A DNA stretch of 64,000 bases, from positions 1,352,718-1,416,717 of the forward strand of contig NZ_BMER01000001.1 of the NCBI RefSeq assembly GCF_014636865.1, given 5' to 3'. The DNA is from Parapedobacter pyrenivorans (GTDB lineage: Bacteria > Bacteroidota > Bacteroidia > Sphingobacteriales > Sphingobacteriaceae). The notes beneath the pieces were generated by a model that saw only the letters and a program-made list of their open reading frames with translations, was not told the DNA's origin and made no database searches. Of the stretch, positions 24,850-33,544 are shown piece after piece (position 1 is the first letter of the stretch; the number at the start of each line of letters is the position of its first letter). The translations under genes and the position numbers were made by a program.

Positions 24850-26214
24850 TTAGTTCCCGTCATCCAGCAGATCGCCATCGATCTGCTTGTTAGCGCGGGC
24901 GCCTAGCTTTTTGAGCTTTTCGACCTTCTTGATAACGTTGCCCGGACCGGTGCCGAGTTTTTTGGTTGCGTCTTCATGTGCACGCACGGCGCGGTTGAGC
25001 TGCTCGCCGATTTTGTCCATGTCTTGCAGGAAGCCGACAAATTTGTCGTACAACGCTCCGGCTTCTTTGGCAATTTCCAGTACGTTGCGTGTCTGCCGCT
25101 CGTGTTTCCACATGCTGGCGATGGTGCGCAGTGTGGCCAGGAGGGTAGACGGGCTGACGATGACCACTTTGCGGTCCCACGCGTCGCTGAACAGGTCGGC
25201 CTTGTAGGTAATGGACATGCTGAATGCCGACTCGATGGGCATGAAGAGCAAGACGAAGTCGGGCGAATTGATCTGATACAGGTCGTGATAGTTTTTGGCC
25301 GATAGTCCCTTCACGTGATTTTCTACCGATTGGATGTGTTGCCTGGCAGCAAGTTCGCGCTCCTCATCCGTATCGGCATTCACCCATCGTTCGTAAGCGA
25401 TTAGTGATACTTTGGCATCGACCACCAGATGCTTCTCATCGGGCAGGTCGATAATGGCATCGGGCTGCAGGCGTTTCCCCTCGTCGTCCAGAAGGGAGGC
25501 CTGGAGGCGATACTCCCGGTCCCTGACCAGTCCGGAGCGTTCCAGTACGCGCTCGAGGATGACCTCACCCCAGTTGCCCTGCTTCTTGCTGTCGCCCCGG
25601 AGCGCGCGGGTGAGGCTGTTGGCCTCGTCCTTGATGCGCAGGCTTTGTTCCATCAGCTGTTGCACTACCCCTTTCAGTGAATTGCGCTCGGCTGCCTCAT
25701 GCTGGTAGGTCTTTTCCACTTTTTCCTCAAAGGTTTTGATTTTTTCCTTGAGCGGGTTGAGGATGAGGTCGAGCGATTTGCTGTTGGCTTCGGTGAATTT
25801 TTGCGTCTTTTCTTCCAGGATCTGGTTGGCGATGACCTGAAACTCGGTGTTGAACTGCCGTTTGATGGTTTCGATCTCGGCCCTTTGCTCGTCGAGTTTC
25901 TCCCGCTGGGACTGATGGTAAGCCCGGAGATTTTCCAGCGATTTATCCGCCTGCGCCAGCTGCTCCCGGCTTGCCTGGAGTTCGGACAGGAGGCGTTGCT
26001 GCTCTTCCCGGAGCATGGCGGTGATGCGTTCCTTTTCGGCAAGGAGGCTTTCGCCCTGTTGCTGCGCACGGGCCAATGCAATGGTGAGCGTTTCTTTTTC
26101 CTTGCGCAGCTCGGTCAGCTCGCGTGTAACGACTGCCCCCTGCGGCCGTTTCATCAATAAAATAACGGCAACGACGAGGACAATGAGGGCAATGACGACA
26201 AGGTAGAGCTCCAT
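24850..26214 (-). CDS. rmuC: RmuC family DNA recombination protein
   Basis: A 454-residue protein with an N-terminal membrane helix (residues about 2-22), a long coiled coil (about 35-210) rich in Glu, Gln and Lys, and the C-terminal RmuC nuclease-like domain. Recognisable blocks are GDSKKQGNWGEVILERVLE, YRLQASLLDDEGKRLQPDAI, VDAKVSLIAYERW and FVLLFMPIESAFSMS. In Escherichia coli RmuC limits inversions at short inverted repeats; the biochemical activity is poorly defined. It starts 12 bases after the sugar dehydrogenase gene, so the two may share a transcript. Confidence 0.92.
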   Translation of the reverse strand: MELYLVVIALIVLVVAVILLMKRPQGAVVTRELTELRKEKETLTIALARAQQQGESLLAEKERITAMLREEQQRLLSELQASREQLAQADKSLENLRAYHQSQREKLDEQRAEIETIKRQFNTEFQVIANQILEEKTQKFTEANSKSLDLILNPLKEKIKTFEEKVEKTYQHEAAERNSLKGVVQQLMEQSLRIKDEANSLTRALRGDSKKQGNWGEVILERVLERSGLVRDREYRLQASLLDDEGKRLQPDAIIDLPDEKHLVVDAKVSLIAYERWVNADTDEERELAARQHIQSVENHVKGLSAKNYHDLYQINSPDFVLLFMPIESAFSMSITYKADLFSDAWDRKVVIVSPSTLLATLRTIASMWKHERQTRNVLEIAKEAGALYDKFVGFLQDMDKIGEQLNRAVRAHEDATKKLGTGPGNVIKKVEKLKKLGARANKQIDGDLLDDGN

Positions 26215-26226
26215 GGTACCCCAGCG

Positions 26227-27507
26227 TTAGTGGCCGTTGGTGTAGACAATCCGGTAAATCGTGCCGTTTACGCTGTCCGAAATGTAGAGCGACCCATCGG
26301 GTCCCTGCGCCAAGCCGCATGGACGGTGCTTAGCATCGCTTGGTGCGGGAATGGTGTCTACACCGGCGAATCCATCGGCAAATACCTCCCAATCGCCACT
26401 GGGCTCCCCATTTGTGAAGGGCACAAAGGCGACGAGATAACCCTGCTGGTCGGGCGCGCGGTTCCACGACCCATGGAGGGCCACGAAAGCGCCGTTTTTG
26501 TACCGGTCGGGAAACATATCGCCGGTGTAAAACAGGAGGGCATTGGGTGCGGTATGGCCCGGGAAAGCCACTACGGGATCAAGCACATCGGCTTCCGTTT
26601 CCTTTTTGCCGTCGCCGCCAAATTCCGGATTGATGATGTTTTTGCGCTGATGCTGGTCGTAATAGCTATATGGCCAGCCGGCGTCGGCTCCAGGGCTGAG
26701 CCGGTACATCGCTTCAGCAGGCAGATCGATGCCCGCCTCGGCGCCGACCAGGTCGGGATAAAAATCGTGTAGGTTATCGCGGCCGTGCTGCATGACAAAC
26801 AGCGCCCCGGCCTGTTGGTTCCAGTCGAGGCCCACCACGTTGCGCAGCCCGGTGGCATAGCGCTCGCCGTCACCATAGCTTTGCTTGATGCCATCGGCTC
26901 GGAACTGCCAGATGCCGCCCGCTGAATCCAGGATGGGACAAGGCCGTATACCCGGCGAGCCGGGTGCGCGATCCTGCTCCTGGCAAACATTGGAGTAAGC
27001 ACCGATATTGACATAGATATGGCCGGCGTCATCGAGGGCAATCGACTTGGAATTGTGCTGGCGGCGGTCGATCAGCCCCGTAACAACGGTATCGGGCTTC
27101 AATGGGTGGGTTACCCGCCCGTCTTCACCCAATGCATAGCGAAAAACGGCACTGTTGGACGAGGCGTAGAGGAAGCGGTCTTTGATGAAAATCCCGGTGC
27201 CGCCGTAGTTGCCAAACCCGGTTTGCGCATCGGCCCGGCCATCCCCATCCGCATCGGACAACATGATGATGCCTTTGCCATCGACGGGCTCCTGCAGCTT
27301 AACGAAAACATCGCCCTTGGCGTTGACAACGAGGTGCCGGGCGGTGCCCGTGCTATCCGCTACCTTCAGGGCCCCGAAGCCATCGGGCAACACCAAGCCG
27401 GCGTTTTCCGGATCGATAACCAATTGACTGCCGCTTCGCATACAGGATACGAATACAAGGCTGAATGCACATGCTAGAAACCAGTTGTTTTTGAATAGAT
27501 TTGCCAT
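26227..27507 (-). CDS. PQQ-dependent glucose/sorbosone dehydrogenase-like lipoprotein
   Basis: A 426-residue predicted lipoprotein (lipobox VFVSC at about residues 18-22) with a six-bladed propeller of the GSDH/sorbosone dehydrogenase family. Propeller blocks include HNSKSIALDDAGHIYVNIGA, YATGLRNVVGLDWN, LFVMQHGRDNLHDFYPD, AFVALHGSWNRAP and HRPCGLAQGPDGSLYISD. The His and Arg residues of these blocks line the cofactor site in the family. It would oxidise a sugar or aldehyde in the periplasm, passing electrons to a cytochrome c. Whether PQQ is made by this organism cannot be seen here. It is upstream of rmuC in the same direction. Confidence 0.85.
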   Translation of the reverse strand: MANLFKNNWFLACAFSLVFVSCMRSGSQLVIDPENAGLVLPDGFGALKVADSTGTARHLVVNAKGDVFVKLQEPVDGKGIIMLSDADGDGRADAQTGFGNYGGTGIFIKDRFLYASSNSAVFRYALGEDGRVTHPLKPDTVVTGLIDRRQHNSKSIALDDAGHIYVNIGAYSNVCQEQDRAPGSPGIRPCPILDSAGGIWQFRADGIKQSYGDGERYATGLRNVVGLDWNQQAGALFVMQHGRDNLHDFYPDLVGAEAGIDLPAEAMYRLSPGADAGWPYSYYDQHQRKNIINPEFGGDGKKETEADVLDPVVAFPGHTAPNALLFYTGDMFPDRYKNGAFVALHGSWNRAPDQQGYLVAFVPFTNGEPSGDWEVFADGFAGVDTIPAPSDAKHRPCGLAQGPDGSLYISDSVNGTIYRIVYTNGH

Positions 27508-27618
27508 GTTTTTATTGCCGGATTGTTACGCAATAATAACAAAAATTACCGTTACTTTGTGTTTGTTGATCGCGATTTGTCTTTCGGCTTTGATCTATTA
27601 TCGCTTAATCTAATATCC

Positions 27619-28389
27619 ATGAGAACTAAAACCCTGTTGCTTTTTGCAGCACTCGCTTTTTCGGTATGCACCGCTTTGGCTGCGGAGCGTGATTTTTATC
27701 AATTGAAAATCTATCACCTGAAAACGGCACACCAGGCGGAACGGTTGGATGACTTTTTGGAACACGCCTACCTACCGGCCTTGCACCGGGCTGGCATAAA
27801 CCACGTGGGGGTGTTCAAGCCGATTGCTGTAACGGACGGTGGATTACTCACCTATATATTGATTCCCTATCCGTCTTACGACCAGTTTGCGGCGTTGGAT
27901 GACCGTTTACAGGGTGATAAAGTTTATCAGGAGGCCGGTAAGGCGTACCTGCTTGCTAGCCATGATGCGCCACCTTATGACCGGATCGAAACCATTTTGC
28001 TGAACGCCTTTGCGGGCAGTCCGCGACTCCAGCTTCCGGACCTGACCTCGCCCCGGTCTGACCGGGTATATGAGCTGAGAAGTTACGAAGGGCCCACGGA
28101 AGCCTACTACCACAACAAAGTGCAGATGTTTAACAAGGGCGACGAAATCGGGTTGTTCAAGCGATTGGGATTCAATGCGGTTTTCTACGGTGAAGTGGTG
28201 GCGGGAAGTCGGATGCCCAACCTGATGTACCTCACGACGTTCGAAAACAAAAAATCACGCGATGAACACTGGGCTGCGTTTGGTAAAGACGAATACTGGA
28301 AGGAACTCTCAGCCATGCCCGAATACCAGAACAATGTATCCAGAAACCAGCAGCTCTTTCTATACCCTACGGAATATTCCGATTATTAG
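27619..28389 (+). CDS. NIPSNAP family protein, exported
   Basis: A 256-residue protein with a signal peptide (LFAALAFSVCTALA) and two ferredoxin-like NIPSNAP domains: the first starts RDFYQLKIYHLKT, the second DRVYELRSYEGPTEAYYHNK. The ATG at 27619 is chosen because it begins the signal peptide; upstream codons in frame run through the intergenic region. NIPSNAP proteins have no settled enzymatic role. It is divergent from the sugar dehydrogenase gene, separated by 111 bases, and its 3' end is seven bases from the convergent amidase gene. Confidence 0.85.
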   Translation: MRTKTLLLFAALAFSVCTALAAERDFYQLKIYHLKTAHQAERLDDFLEHAYLPALHRAGINHVGVFKPIAVTDGGLLTYILIPYPSYDQFAALDDRLQGDKVYQEAGKAYLLASHDAPPYDRIETILLNAFAGSPRLQLPDLTSPRSDRVYELRSYEGPTEAYYHNKVQMFNKGDEIGLFKRLGFNAVFYGEVVAGSRMPNLMYLTTFENKKSRDEHWAAFGKDEYWKELSAMPEYQNNVSRNQQLFLYPTEYSDY

Positions 28390-28396
28390 TGAGGTG

Positions 28397-29281
28397 TTAT
28401 TCGTGCTGCCGGTATAGGTTATACAATACGCTCAGATCATGATCCGTTAGCGTGGCGCTGCTATCGTTTTGGATATAGTGCAGCTTGAAGGCTTTGATGG
28501 CTGCTTCGGGATTGCGGGTGTCGTAGCCGATGATGCGCAACGCATCCAGGGGATTGAAGTGTTCGGGTGGCGTTGTCAGCAATTCGTCCGGCCACAAGCC
28601 GAATCCCCGCTCGGCTAATCGTTTCCAGGGGAAGAGTGCGCTGGGATCGACTTTCCGACCGGGTGCGATATCCGAATGGGCGATGAAGTTAGCTGCCGGG
28701 ATGTTGTACTTCCGCTTGAGGGTATCCAAGAGATTCAGCAGGCTGTAGAGCTGTGGCTCGGAAAAAGGTTCGCTCCCGTTATTATCGAGCTCGATGCCCA
28801 ATGATATGGAGTTGAGGTCGGTTACACTGCCCCACTTGCCTGCTCCGGCATGCCATCCGCGCACGTAGTCGTTAAGCATTTGGTAGACTTCGCCTTCACG
28901 ACCGATTACGTAGTGGGCGCTTACCTCCGAATGGGGCACCGTAAAGGTGCGCAGGGTTTGCGCCAGGCTATCCTGGGCGGTGTGGTGGATGATGACGTAA
29001 TTCGGTTTACGCAGGTTGAAATGAATGGCCCCGGCCCACTGTGCATGGCGCTTTGCATGGCCACCTTCGGATACGACGACAGCTCCCGATGTATCATACG
29101 TGGCAACGAGACGCGGCGTGGCATAGGGCAGTGGTTGCCTGATCTGCTCGGTAAGGGCCTTTACCTGCTGTTTGTAAATCTTGTTGGTCTTGGCATAGCG
29201 GTTTGTGCTGCATGCGGAGAATAGCAGTGCCGTCAATACGATTATTGCGGCATCTTTTAGCTGCATGCTCCGGATGGCCAT
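28397..29281 (-). CDS. N-acetylmuramoyl-L-alanine amidase lipoprotein (Amidase_2/AmpD type)
   Basis: A 294-residue lipoprotein (lipobox LFSAC at about residues 20-24) with a zinc amidase domain that cleaves the bond between muramic acid and the stem peptide. Zinc and catalytic residues are visible in YVIIHHTAQDSL, EVSAHYVIGREGEVYQM, LGIELDNNG and NFIAHSDIAPGRKVDPSALF, in the normal order. The product is longer than AmpD, with a C-terminal helical tail after GFGLWPDE. It is the last gene of a minus-strand series of envelope genes, two bases after the DUF3078 gene. The lipid anchor suggests action from the outer-membrane inner leaflet or the inner membrane. Confidence 0.9.
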   Translation of the reverse strand: MAIRSMQLKDAAIIVLTALLFSACSTNRYAKTNKIYKQQVKALTEQIRQPLPYATPRLVATYDTSGAVVVSEGGHAKRHAQWAGAIHFNLRKPNYVIIHHTAQDSLAQTLRTFTVPHSEVSAHYVIGREGEVYQMLNDYVRGWHAGAGKWGSVTDLNSISLGIELDNNGSEPFSEPQLYSLLNLLDTLKRKYNIPAANFIAHSDIAPGRKVDPSALFPWKRLAERGFGLWPDELLTTPPEHFNPLDALRIIGYDTRNPEAAIKAFKLHYIQNDSSATLTDHDLSVLYNLYRQHE

Positions 29282-29283
29282 GG

Positions 29284-30273
29284 TTACCTTGGGATTTTAT
29301 ACATTAGCCCCAATGCCAGGGTTTGGCTTGTTTGGATGTTCTCGTGCAGTCGGCTGTCGTACAGTAGGATGCCGCTGAGGGTTACGTTGATGAGACGGGT
29401 AACCGACGCGGTGAGCGTGGCGTCCAACCGGTGCGAGGGGTCAGTGATTTCTTCGTAGTTAGCGAAGAGGTTATACCGGCTTTTGAGGTTGAGGTTTTGG
29501 GCGATGTTGCGATCCAGAAATGCCGTGACTTGAAAAGCCAGGTCATTGCGGAAGCGCTCACCGGGCTCTATACCAAAGCGCGGCCCTGTAGCTTCAGTAG
29601 GTACCAAACGATCATCAAGGATAAAGGTTTGGCGTGCGGTACCGGTACCGAAACGCACGGAAAACGTATTATCGGGCTTGTACTCGATACCGAGCGACTC
29701 GGTGAGGTATCCCGGTGCCATAAAGTTGGATATGATGCCCGTAATGCTGTCGCGCCCGTCGGCGTCTTTACCGTAGCTGTTGCCGATATCGAACTGGCTT
29801 TCAAACGTGAGCGACGTAAAAAGCGACCAATGATTGGAAACTTTTACAGAGAGTTTATTATCCCAGAATATCCGGTCATTGTTCTTTCGGGGGAGCTGGT
29901 CCTTGTTCTTTTGTTTACCGTATTGTAACATCAATTCCGTCACGAAGTTGGTATTGTTGCGCGTATAATCGGATTTGTGGTTGAGCAGCAGGCCTACCGA
30001 GATGGAGTTTACCCCACCCCCGGTCCAGTTATCACTGAAAGACGATTGGTTGGCGTTGATGCCGAACGAAGACCAATGCCGCCAATAGATGACCTGGAGA
30101 TCCAAGGCCGATATGGGCAGGGTGACCGGACGAATGTCGAGTTCAGGCACCGCGACTTTCAGGCTGTTGGAGTCGGGTTTATGCCGCAAATCATCAAGAT
30201 CGTAGTCCTGGGCATTTGTTGCCAGTGTACCAAGCAGCAGGCATGCAAGCAAAAAGTAAAACGGTTGTCTCAT
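29284..30273 (-). CDS. DUF3078 family outer-membrane protein
   Basis: A 329-residue protein of the Bacteroidota DUF3078 family, of unknown function. The start is placed at the ATG at 30273, which gives a signal peptide (FYFLLACLLLGTLATNAQ); the frame is open further upstream but without conserved residues. The mature part is strand-rich with alternating polar and hydrophobic residues, as in a small outer-membrane barrel. A typical segment is SSFSDNWTGGGVNSISVG. It lies between the carboxypeptidase-regulatory protein gene and the amidase gene in the same direction, which suggests a shared envelope role. Confidence 0.82.
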   Translation of the reverse strand: MRQPFYFLLACLLLGTLATNAQDYDLDDLRHKPDSNSLKVAVPELDIRPVTLPISALDLQVIYWRHWSSFGINANQSSFSDNWTGGGVNSISVGLLLNHKSDYTRNNTNFVTELMLQYGKQKNKDQLPRKNNDRIFWDNKLSVKVSNHWSLFTSLTFESQFDIGNSYGKDADGRDSITGIISNFMAPGYLTESLGIEYKPDNTFSVRFGTGTARQTFILDDRLVPTEATGPRFGIEPGERFRNDLAFQVTAFLDRNIAQNLNLKSRYNLFANYEEITDPSHRLDATLTASVTRLINVTLSGILLYDSRLHENIQTSQTLALGLMYKIPR

Positions 30274-30343
30274 AATTGCTGCTAAATTAACAAATATCGT
30301 GCTGTTTTTCATTGTGGATGTTTTTTTCCACGATGAGGGGCTT

Positions 30344-31093
30344 TTACCTGGGCTCCGCGCTGGGAAATGGCGGAAGCCGGAGGGCGGCGGGGTTTTGCCG
30401 ATAGCGGACCAATGACGAACGGATATAGAACGCAAGGTTGTAATCATTGGCGCTAAGCACGAAATAATAGGAGGGACGGTACTGCCGCATGAAATCGACC
30501 AAGGTTTCTCCCCGGAGGCCCGTAACGCTACTCACCAAATCCGGTGTAAACCGGTAGTCGATAACGGTTTCGCGATAATCGTGCTCGATGATTTCCTGGA
30601 GCCGGCGGGAATTTTTGCCTTCCCGGCTGATCAGTTTATACAACGCATCGATGCTCACACCCGCTCCGGTGGGGCCCACCGAAAAGATGGAGCCTGCATC
30701 TCCCTTGGAATAAGCCGTGCTGTACGCCCGTTTGTTTTCCAGCAGCCGTTCTTCGGGGCTGCGCCTGGCGACGACAGATACTTCGTCTATCCATCGGGTG
30801 GATCGCTCCATGTTGAACAGTACGATCCGCTTTTCGGATACGACCAGCGTATCCGCATGGTACCCTTTTGCCGCAGCGATCAAAATATCACCTGGCGAAG
30901 CAGCTATTGTAAATTCTCCGCGGGTATTATTATAACCACCGGCGTCGTTTGCCGTATTGTACACATAAACCTGAGAAATGCGTTGCTTGGTCTGCGTATC
31001 GAATACGATACCTTGAATGGGGGTTTGGGCCACTGCGTAGCCGAAACACATACTGAGAAGCAGTCCACAGAAAAAACAGCCGATCGAGTTCAC
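30344..31093 (-). CDS. Exported protein with carboxypeptidase-regulatory-like domain
   Basis: An exported protein of about 249 residues. I favour the GTG at 31093, which directly precedes a signal peptide (GLLLSMCFGYAVAQ); an ATG at 31150 gives a longer polar leader. Residues about 24-95 form a carboxypeptidase-regulatory-like beta sandwich (IQGIVFDTQTKQRISQVYVY, GEFTIAASPGDILIAAAKGY). The remainder is helical and ends with a proline-rich tail; no catalytic motif is visible. Related proteins are frequent in Bacteroidota but uncharacterised. It sits between the LysM-glucosaminidase genes and the DUF3078 gene. Confidence 0.72.
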   Translation of the reverse strand: MNSIGCFFCGLLLSMCFGYAVAQTPIQGIVFDTQTKQRISQVYVYNTANDAGGYNNTRGEFTIAASPGDILIAAAKGYHADTLVVSEKRIVLFNMERSTRWIDEVSVVARRSPEERLLENKRAYSTAYSKGDAGSIFSVGPTGAGVSIDALYKLISREGKNSRRLQEIIEHDYRETVIDYRFTPDLVSSVTGLRGETLVDFMRQYRPSYYFVLSANDYNLAFYIRSSLVRYRQNPAALRLPPFPSAEPR

Positions 31094-31160
31094 CGTCGTA
31101 AAACTACAGCTAAGTTTGCAGTCGGCGAAAAATTTAACATCATTTTGCAATTCCGCTGGG

Positions 31161-32021
31161 TTATTGTGACACCAGGATCAGTTGGCCGACAAAGAGCGAT
31201 TCGGTTTTCAGGCCGTTCAAATCCATCACGTCACCGGTAGACATGCCATATTTTCGGGCAATGGCGGCAAGGGTATCGCCCTGTTTCACTTCGTGGATAT
31301 CGATACGTACGGGCGCTTTGGCTTCAGCAACCTGCAGTTCCTCCGGCTTGTTTTCGACGATTTCCGTTTGGACCACTTCTTCACGCTGGCGCTTTTCGTT
31401 TTGGCTTTCCGGCCGGTCGTATTGGTGGAGCTGATAGCGCTCGATGAGGTTGATCAGCAGGTCTGCATAACGTGGGTTGGTGGCATAACCTGCTGCTTTA
31501 AGCCCTCTTGCCCACCCGCGGTAGTCGTCTTTATCGAGCTCGAAGAGCGCCGCGTACCGTTTGCGCAGGAGGAACTGGGAATGGTCCTTGAATGATTCTT
31601 CGGCGTGCTGATAGACGCGGAAGCAATCGTCGCGGTAGTCGTCATCCTGATAGGCCTTCTTTCCGGCCCACTCGGGTGTGCATTTGATGCCGAAGTGGTT
31701 GTTCGCCTCGCGGGCCAGGGTACTGTTGCCATTGCCGGATTCGAGGAGCGCCTGGGCGAGCTTGATGCTGGCAGGGATGCCATAACGATTCATCTCGGCG
31801 ATAGCGATGGCTTTGTATTGTTCGATGTAGTCGTAGCCGGATGTACTGGTGGCAGGGGTAGGAGGGCGGGTGGTTTCCTTAGCCGGGCGGGCGGCCTCCT
31901 TGCCGGGCCGATGAACCGGCGGCGGCCTTTTGCTCACCCGGGGGTTTTGGAGCACTTCATGTTTGGACAAGCAGGAAGCAAACAATAGCAGCGTAAGCAG
32001 CGCGTATAATACTCCCTTCAT
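31161..32021 (-). CDS. LysM-containing glucosaminidase lipoprotein
   Basis: A 286-residue lipoprotein (lipobox LFASC) that should cleave glycan strands of peptidoglycan. A proline/threonine-rich linker follows the lipid Cys; residues about 65-200 are a glucosaminidase domain of the GH73 type with the catalytic Glu in QALLESGNGNSTLA and the conserved NNHFGIKC and YRDDCFRVYQHAEESFKDHS. A C-terminal LysM domain (VKQGDTLAAIARKYGMSTGD) binds glycan. Its ATG shares bases with the stop of the upstream paralogue (TAATG), so the two are coupled. The domain order matches FlgJ/AcmA-like cell-separation enzymes, though the substrate bond is not proven. Confidence 0.9.
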   Translation of the reverse strand: MKGVLYALLTLLLFASCLSKHEVLQNPRVSKRPPPVHRPGKEAARPAKETTRPPTPATSTSGYDYIEQYKAIAIAEMNRYGIPASIKLAQALLESGNGNSTLAREANNHFGIKCTPEWAGKKAYQDDDYRDDCFRVYQHAEESFKDHSQFLLRKRYAALFELDKDDYRGWARGLKAAGYATNPRYADLLINLIERYQLHQYDRPESQNEKRQREEVVQTEIVENKPEELQVAEAKAPVRIDIHEVKQGDTLAAIARKYGMSTGDVMDLNGLKTESLFVGQLILVSQ

Positions 32022-32707
32022 TACAGCGTCAATTGTTGTCCGATACGCAACCGCGAATGGGTAAGCCCGTTTTCGAGTTGTATGGCCTTTACCGTGGTGC
32101 CGTATTTCCGGGCGATGTCATACAACGTGTCGCCTTTTTGCACCGTATATATTTCCGCGTCATCAGGCTCGGCGGTGGCGGCAATTGCCGTGCCTGCATC
32201 GGGTTGGATATCCAGTTCATGCAGGTTGTATTTGCGGATCATACCGATGACTTTGGATGACCAGGAGGAACTGTGCGCGTATCCCGAGCGGGCGATGCCT
32301 TTTACCCATTTTTGGTATTCGTGGGGTTGGTAGAGGTCGAATAGTTTTTCAGTGCTTTCGCGCCGCTTCAGGAAATCGATGAAATCGGCGTAGGATTCCT
32401 CCACGGTGTCATAGCCTTTGTAAGCCGATCGGATTTCCTTGCTGTCGTTGGGTCCTTTGATGCCGAAGTGATTGTTGAGGTATCGGGCTACCCGGCTGGT
32501 TCCGTTTGCACTCTCGTGCATGGCAATGGCGAGAATGATGCTGGCCGGACATCCGTATTCCTCCATATACTGGATGGCCGCGTCTTTGTAGGTCTCGATG
32601 TACGTTTGTGAACTGTTTTCTTGGGCAATGGTGAGGGTGGTCGACATGGCAATAAGCAACATCGTAAGGCATAGGACGATTGGGGTAGTTTTATTGGATA
32701 CGCTCAT
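32021..32707 (-). CDS. LysM-containing glucosaminidase, secreted
   Basis: A 228-residue paralogue of the next gene with the same order of glucosaminidase then LysM, but with a cleavable signal peptide (MLLIAMSTTLTIAQ) instead of a lipobox. The catalytic Glu is in AIAMHESANGTSRVARY, followed by LNNHFGIKGPNDSKE and YDTVEESYADFIDFL; the LysM reads VQKGDTLYDIARKYGTTVKA. A soluble and a lipid-anchored version side by side suggests division of labour in periplasm and membrane. It starts 20 bases after the O-methyltransferase gene, so they are probably one transcript. Confidence 0.9.
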   Translation of the reverse strand: MSVSNKTTPIVLCLTMLLIAMSTTLTIAQENSSQTYIETYKDAAIQYMEEYGCPASIILAIAMHESANGTSRVARYLNNHFGIKGPNDSKEIRSAYKGYDTVEESYADFIDFLKRRESTEKLFDLYQPHEYQKWVKGIARSGYAHSSSWSSKVIGMIRKYNLHELDIQPDAGTAIAATAEPDDAEIYTVQKGDTLYDIARKYGTTVKAIQLENGLTHSRLRIGQQLTL

Positions 32708-32727
32708 ACGTCATGGTTTTTAATTCC

Positions 32728-33363
32728 TTATCGTTTTCGCAACAGGAAAAGTCCGTCGCGAACAGGGAGAATCAGTTTATCTACGCGCTCGTCATGGGCA
32801 AGCTGGTTATTCAGTGTGGCAATCTGCTGGGTTTGGGTATCGGCTTCTGCGTTAACCACCTTACCCTTCCACAATACATTGTCTATTAGAATGAGGCTGC
32901 CGGTCCGGCTTTTCTCCATGATGAGTTCATAGTAGCGGCCATTGTTCTTTTTATCGGCATCAATAAAAGCGAGATCTATGGGGCCGTCGATGTTGGGGAT
33001 GATTGCAGCAGCATCACCGATGTGATAATGGATGGCGTGATCCAGGCCCGACTGGGCGAAATAGCCGCGTACCCGATCTTCCAGCTCGGCATTGCTATCT
33101 ATCGTGTGGATTTCGCCCCCCGGCGCAAGGCCTTCCGCCAAACATAGCGTGGCGTACCCCGTGAAGGTGCCGACTTCCAGGACCTTTTTGGGCGATACCA
33201 ACTTGCTCAGCAGGGCAAGCAGCCTTCCCTGATAGTGGCCGGACAGCATATGTGGAGCCCGCTCTTTGAGGTAAGTCTCCCTGTTGATGTGCCCCAGCAA
33301 TGTGGATTCCACATCGGCTGTCTTTTCCAGATAGCTCGTCAATATGTCATCGAACATATCCAT
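32728..33363 (-). CDS. SAM-dependent O-methyltransferase (class I, catechol-OMT-like)
   Basis: A 211-residue cytoplasmic methyltransferase of the caffeoyl-CoA/catechol O-methyltransferase family. The SAM-binding glycine loop is VLEVGTFTGYATLCLAEGL, the acidic residue of motif II is in IHTIDSN, and the metal-binding Asp is in DLAFIDADKKN with NVLWKGKV downstream. The frame is open further upstream, but a consensus promoter ends near 33370, so the start must be the ATG at 33363 or the one at 33357. The substrate is unknown. It leads the minus-strand envelope gene series, though its chemistry has no obvious tie to it. Confidence 0.9.
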   Translation of the reverse strand: MDMFDDILTSYLEKTADVESTLLGHINRETYLKERAPHMLSGHYQGRLLALLSKLVSPKKVLEVGTFTGYATLCLAEGLAPGGEIHTIDSNAELEDRVRGYFAQSGLDHAIHYHIGDAAAIIPNIDGPIDLAFIDADKKNNGRYYELIMEKSRTGSLILIDNVLWKGKVVNAEADTQTQQIATLNNQLAHDERVDKLILPVRDGLFLLRKR

Positions 33364-33369
33364 TGCGGA

Positions 33370-33400
33370 CAAAAGTACGGAAGATGAGCGAAAGTGCAAA
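33370..33400 (-). promoter_or_regulatory. Bacteroidota-type promoter of the O-methyltransferase operon
   Basis: On the minus strand a TTTG (33397-33400) is followed after 19 bases by TACTTTTG (33370-33377): a full match to the TTTG / TAnnTTTG consensus with normal spacing. The -7 box ends only six bases before the ATG at 33363, so the message would be leaderless or nearly so, or translation begins at the ATG at 33357. This is the best promoter match I found in the window. Confidence 0.6.
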
Positions 33401-33440
33401 GACCTGTATTTCATCCCGTCATTTTGCGCTTTCGTCCCAC

Positions 33441-33475
33441 TTGGTCAACGGTTTATCCCACGATTTTTAATTTTG
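33441..33475 (+). promoter_or_regulatory. Putative promoter of the DUF4407 gene
   Basis: TAATTTTG (33468-33475) matches TAnnTTTG, with TTGG at 33441-33444 as a possible -33 element at a rather long 23-base spacing. It lies about 70 bases upstream of the ATG at 33545. Confidence 0.35.
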
Positions 33476-33544
33476 TGGGCAGGATAACTGGAAGCGTAAC
33501 ATTTTGGCTTTCAAGTTGTCTTATTAAAGAAATAATCGGACGCG

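Noticed and set aside
30302-30335. Hairpin with arms near CATTGTGG / CCACGATG as a terminator
   Set aside because: The stem has a mismatch and a long loop, and on the minus strand it is followed by A-rich rather than T-rich sequence.
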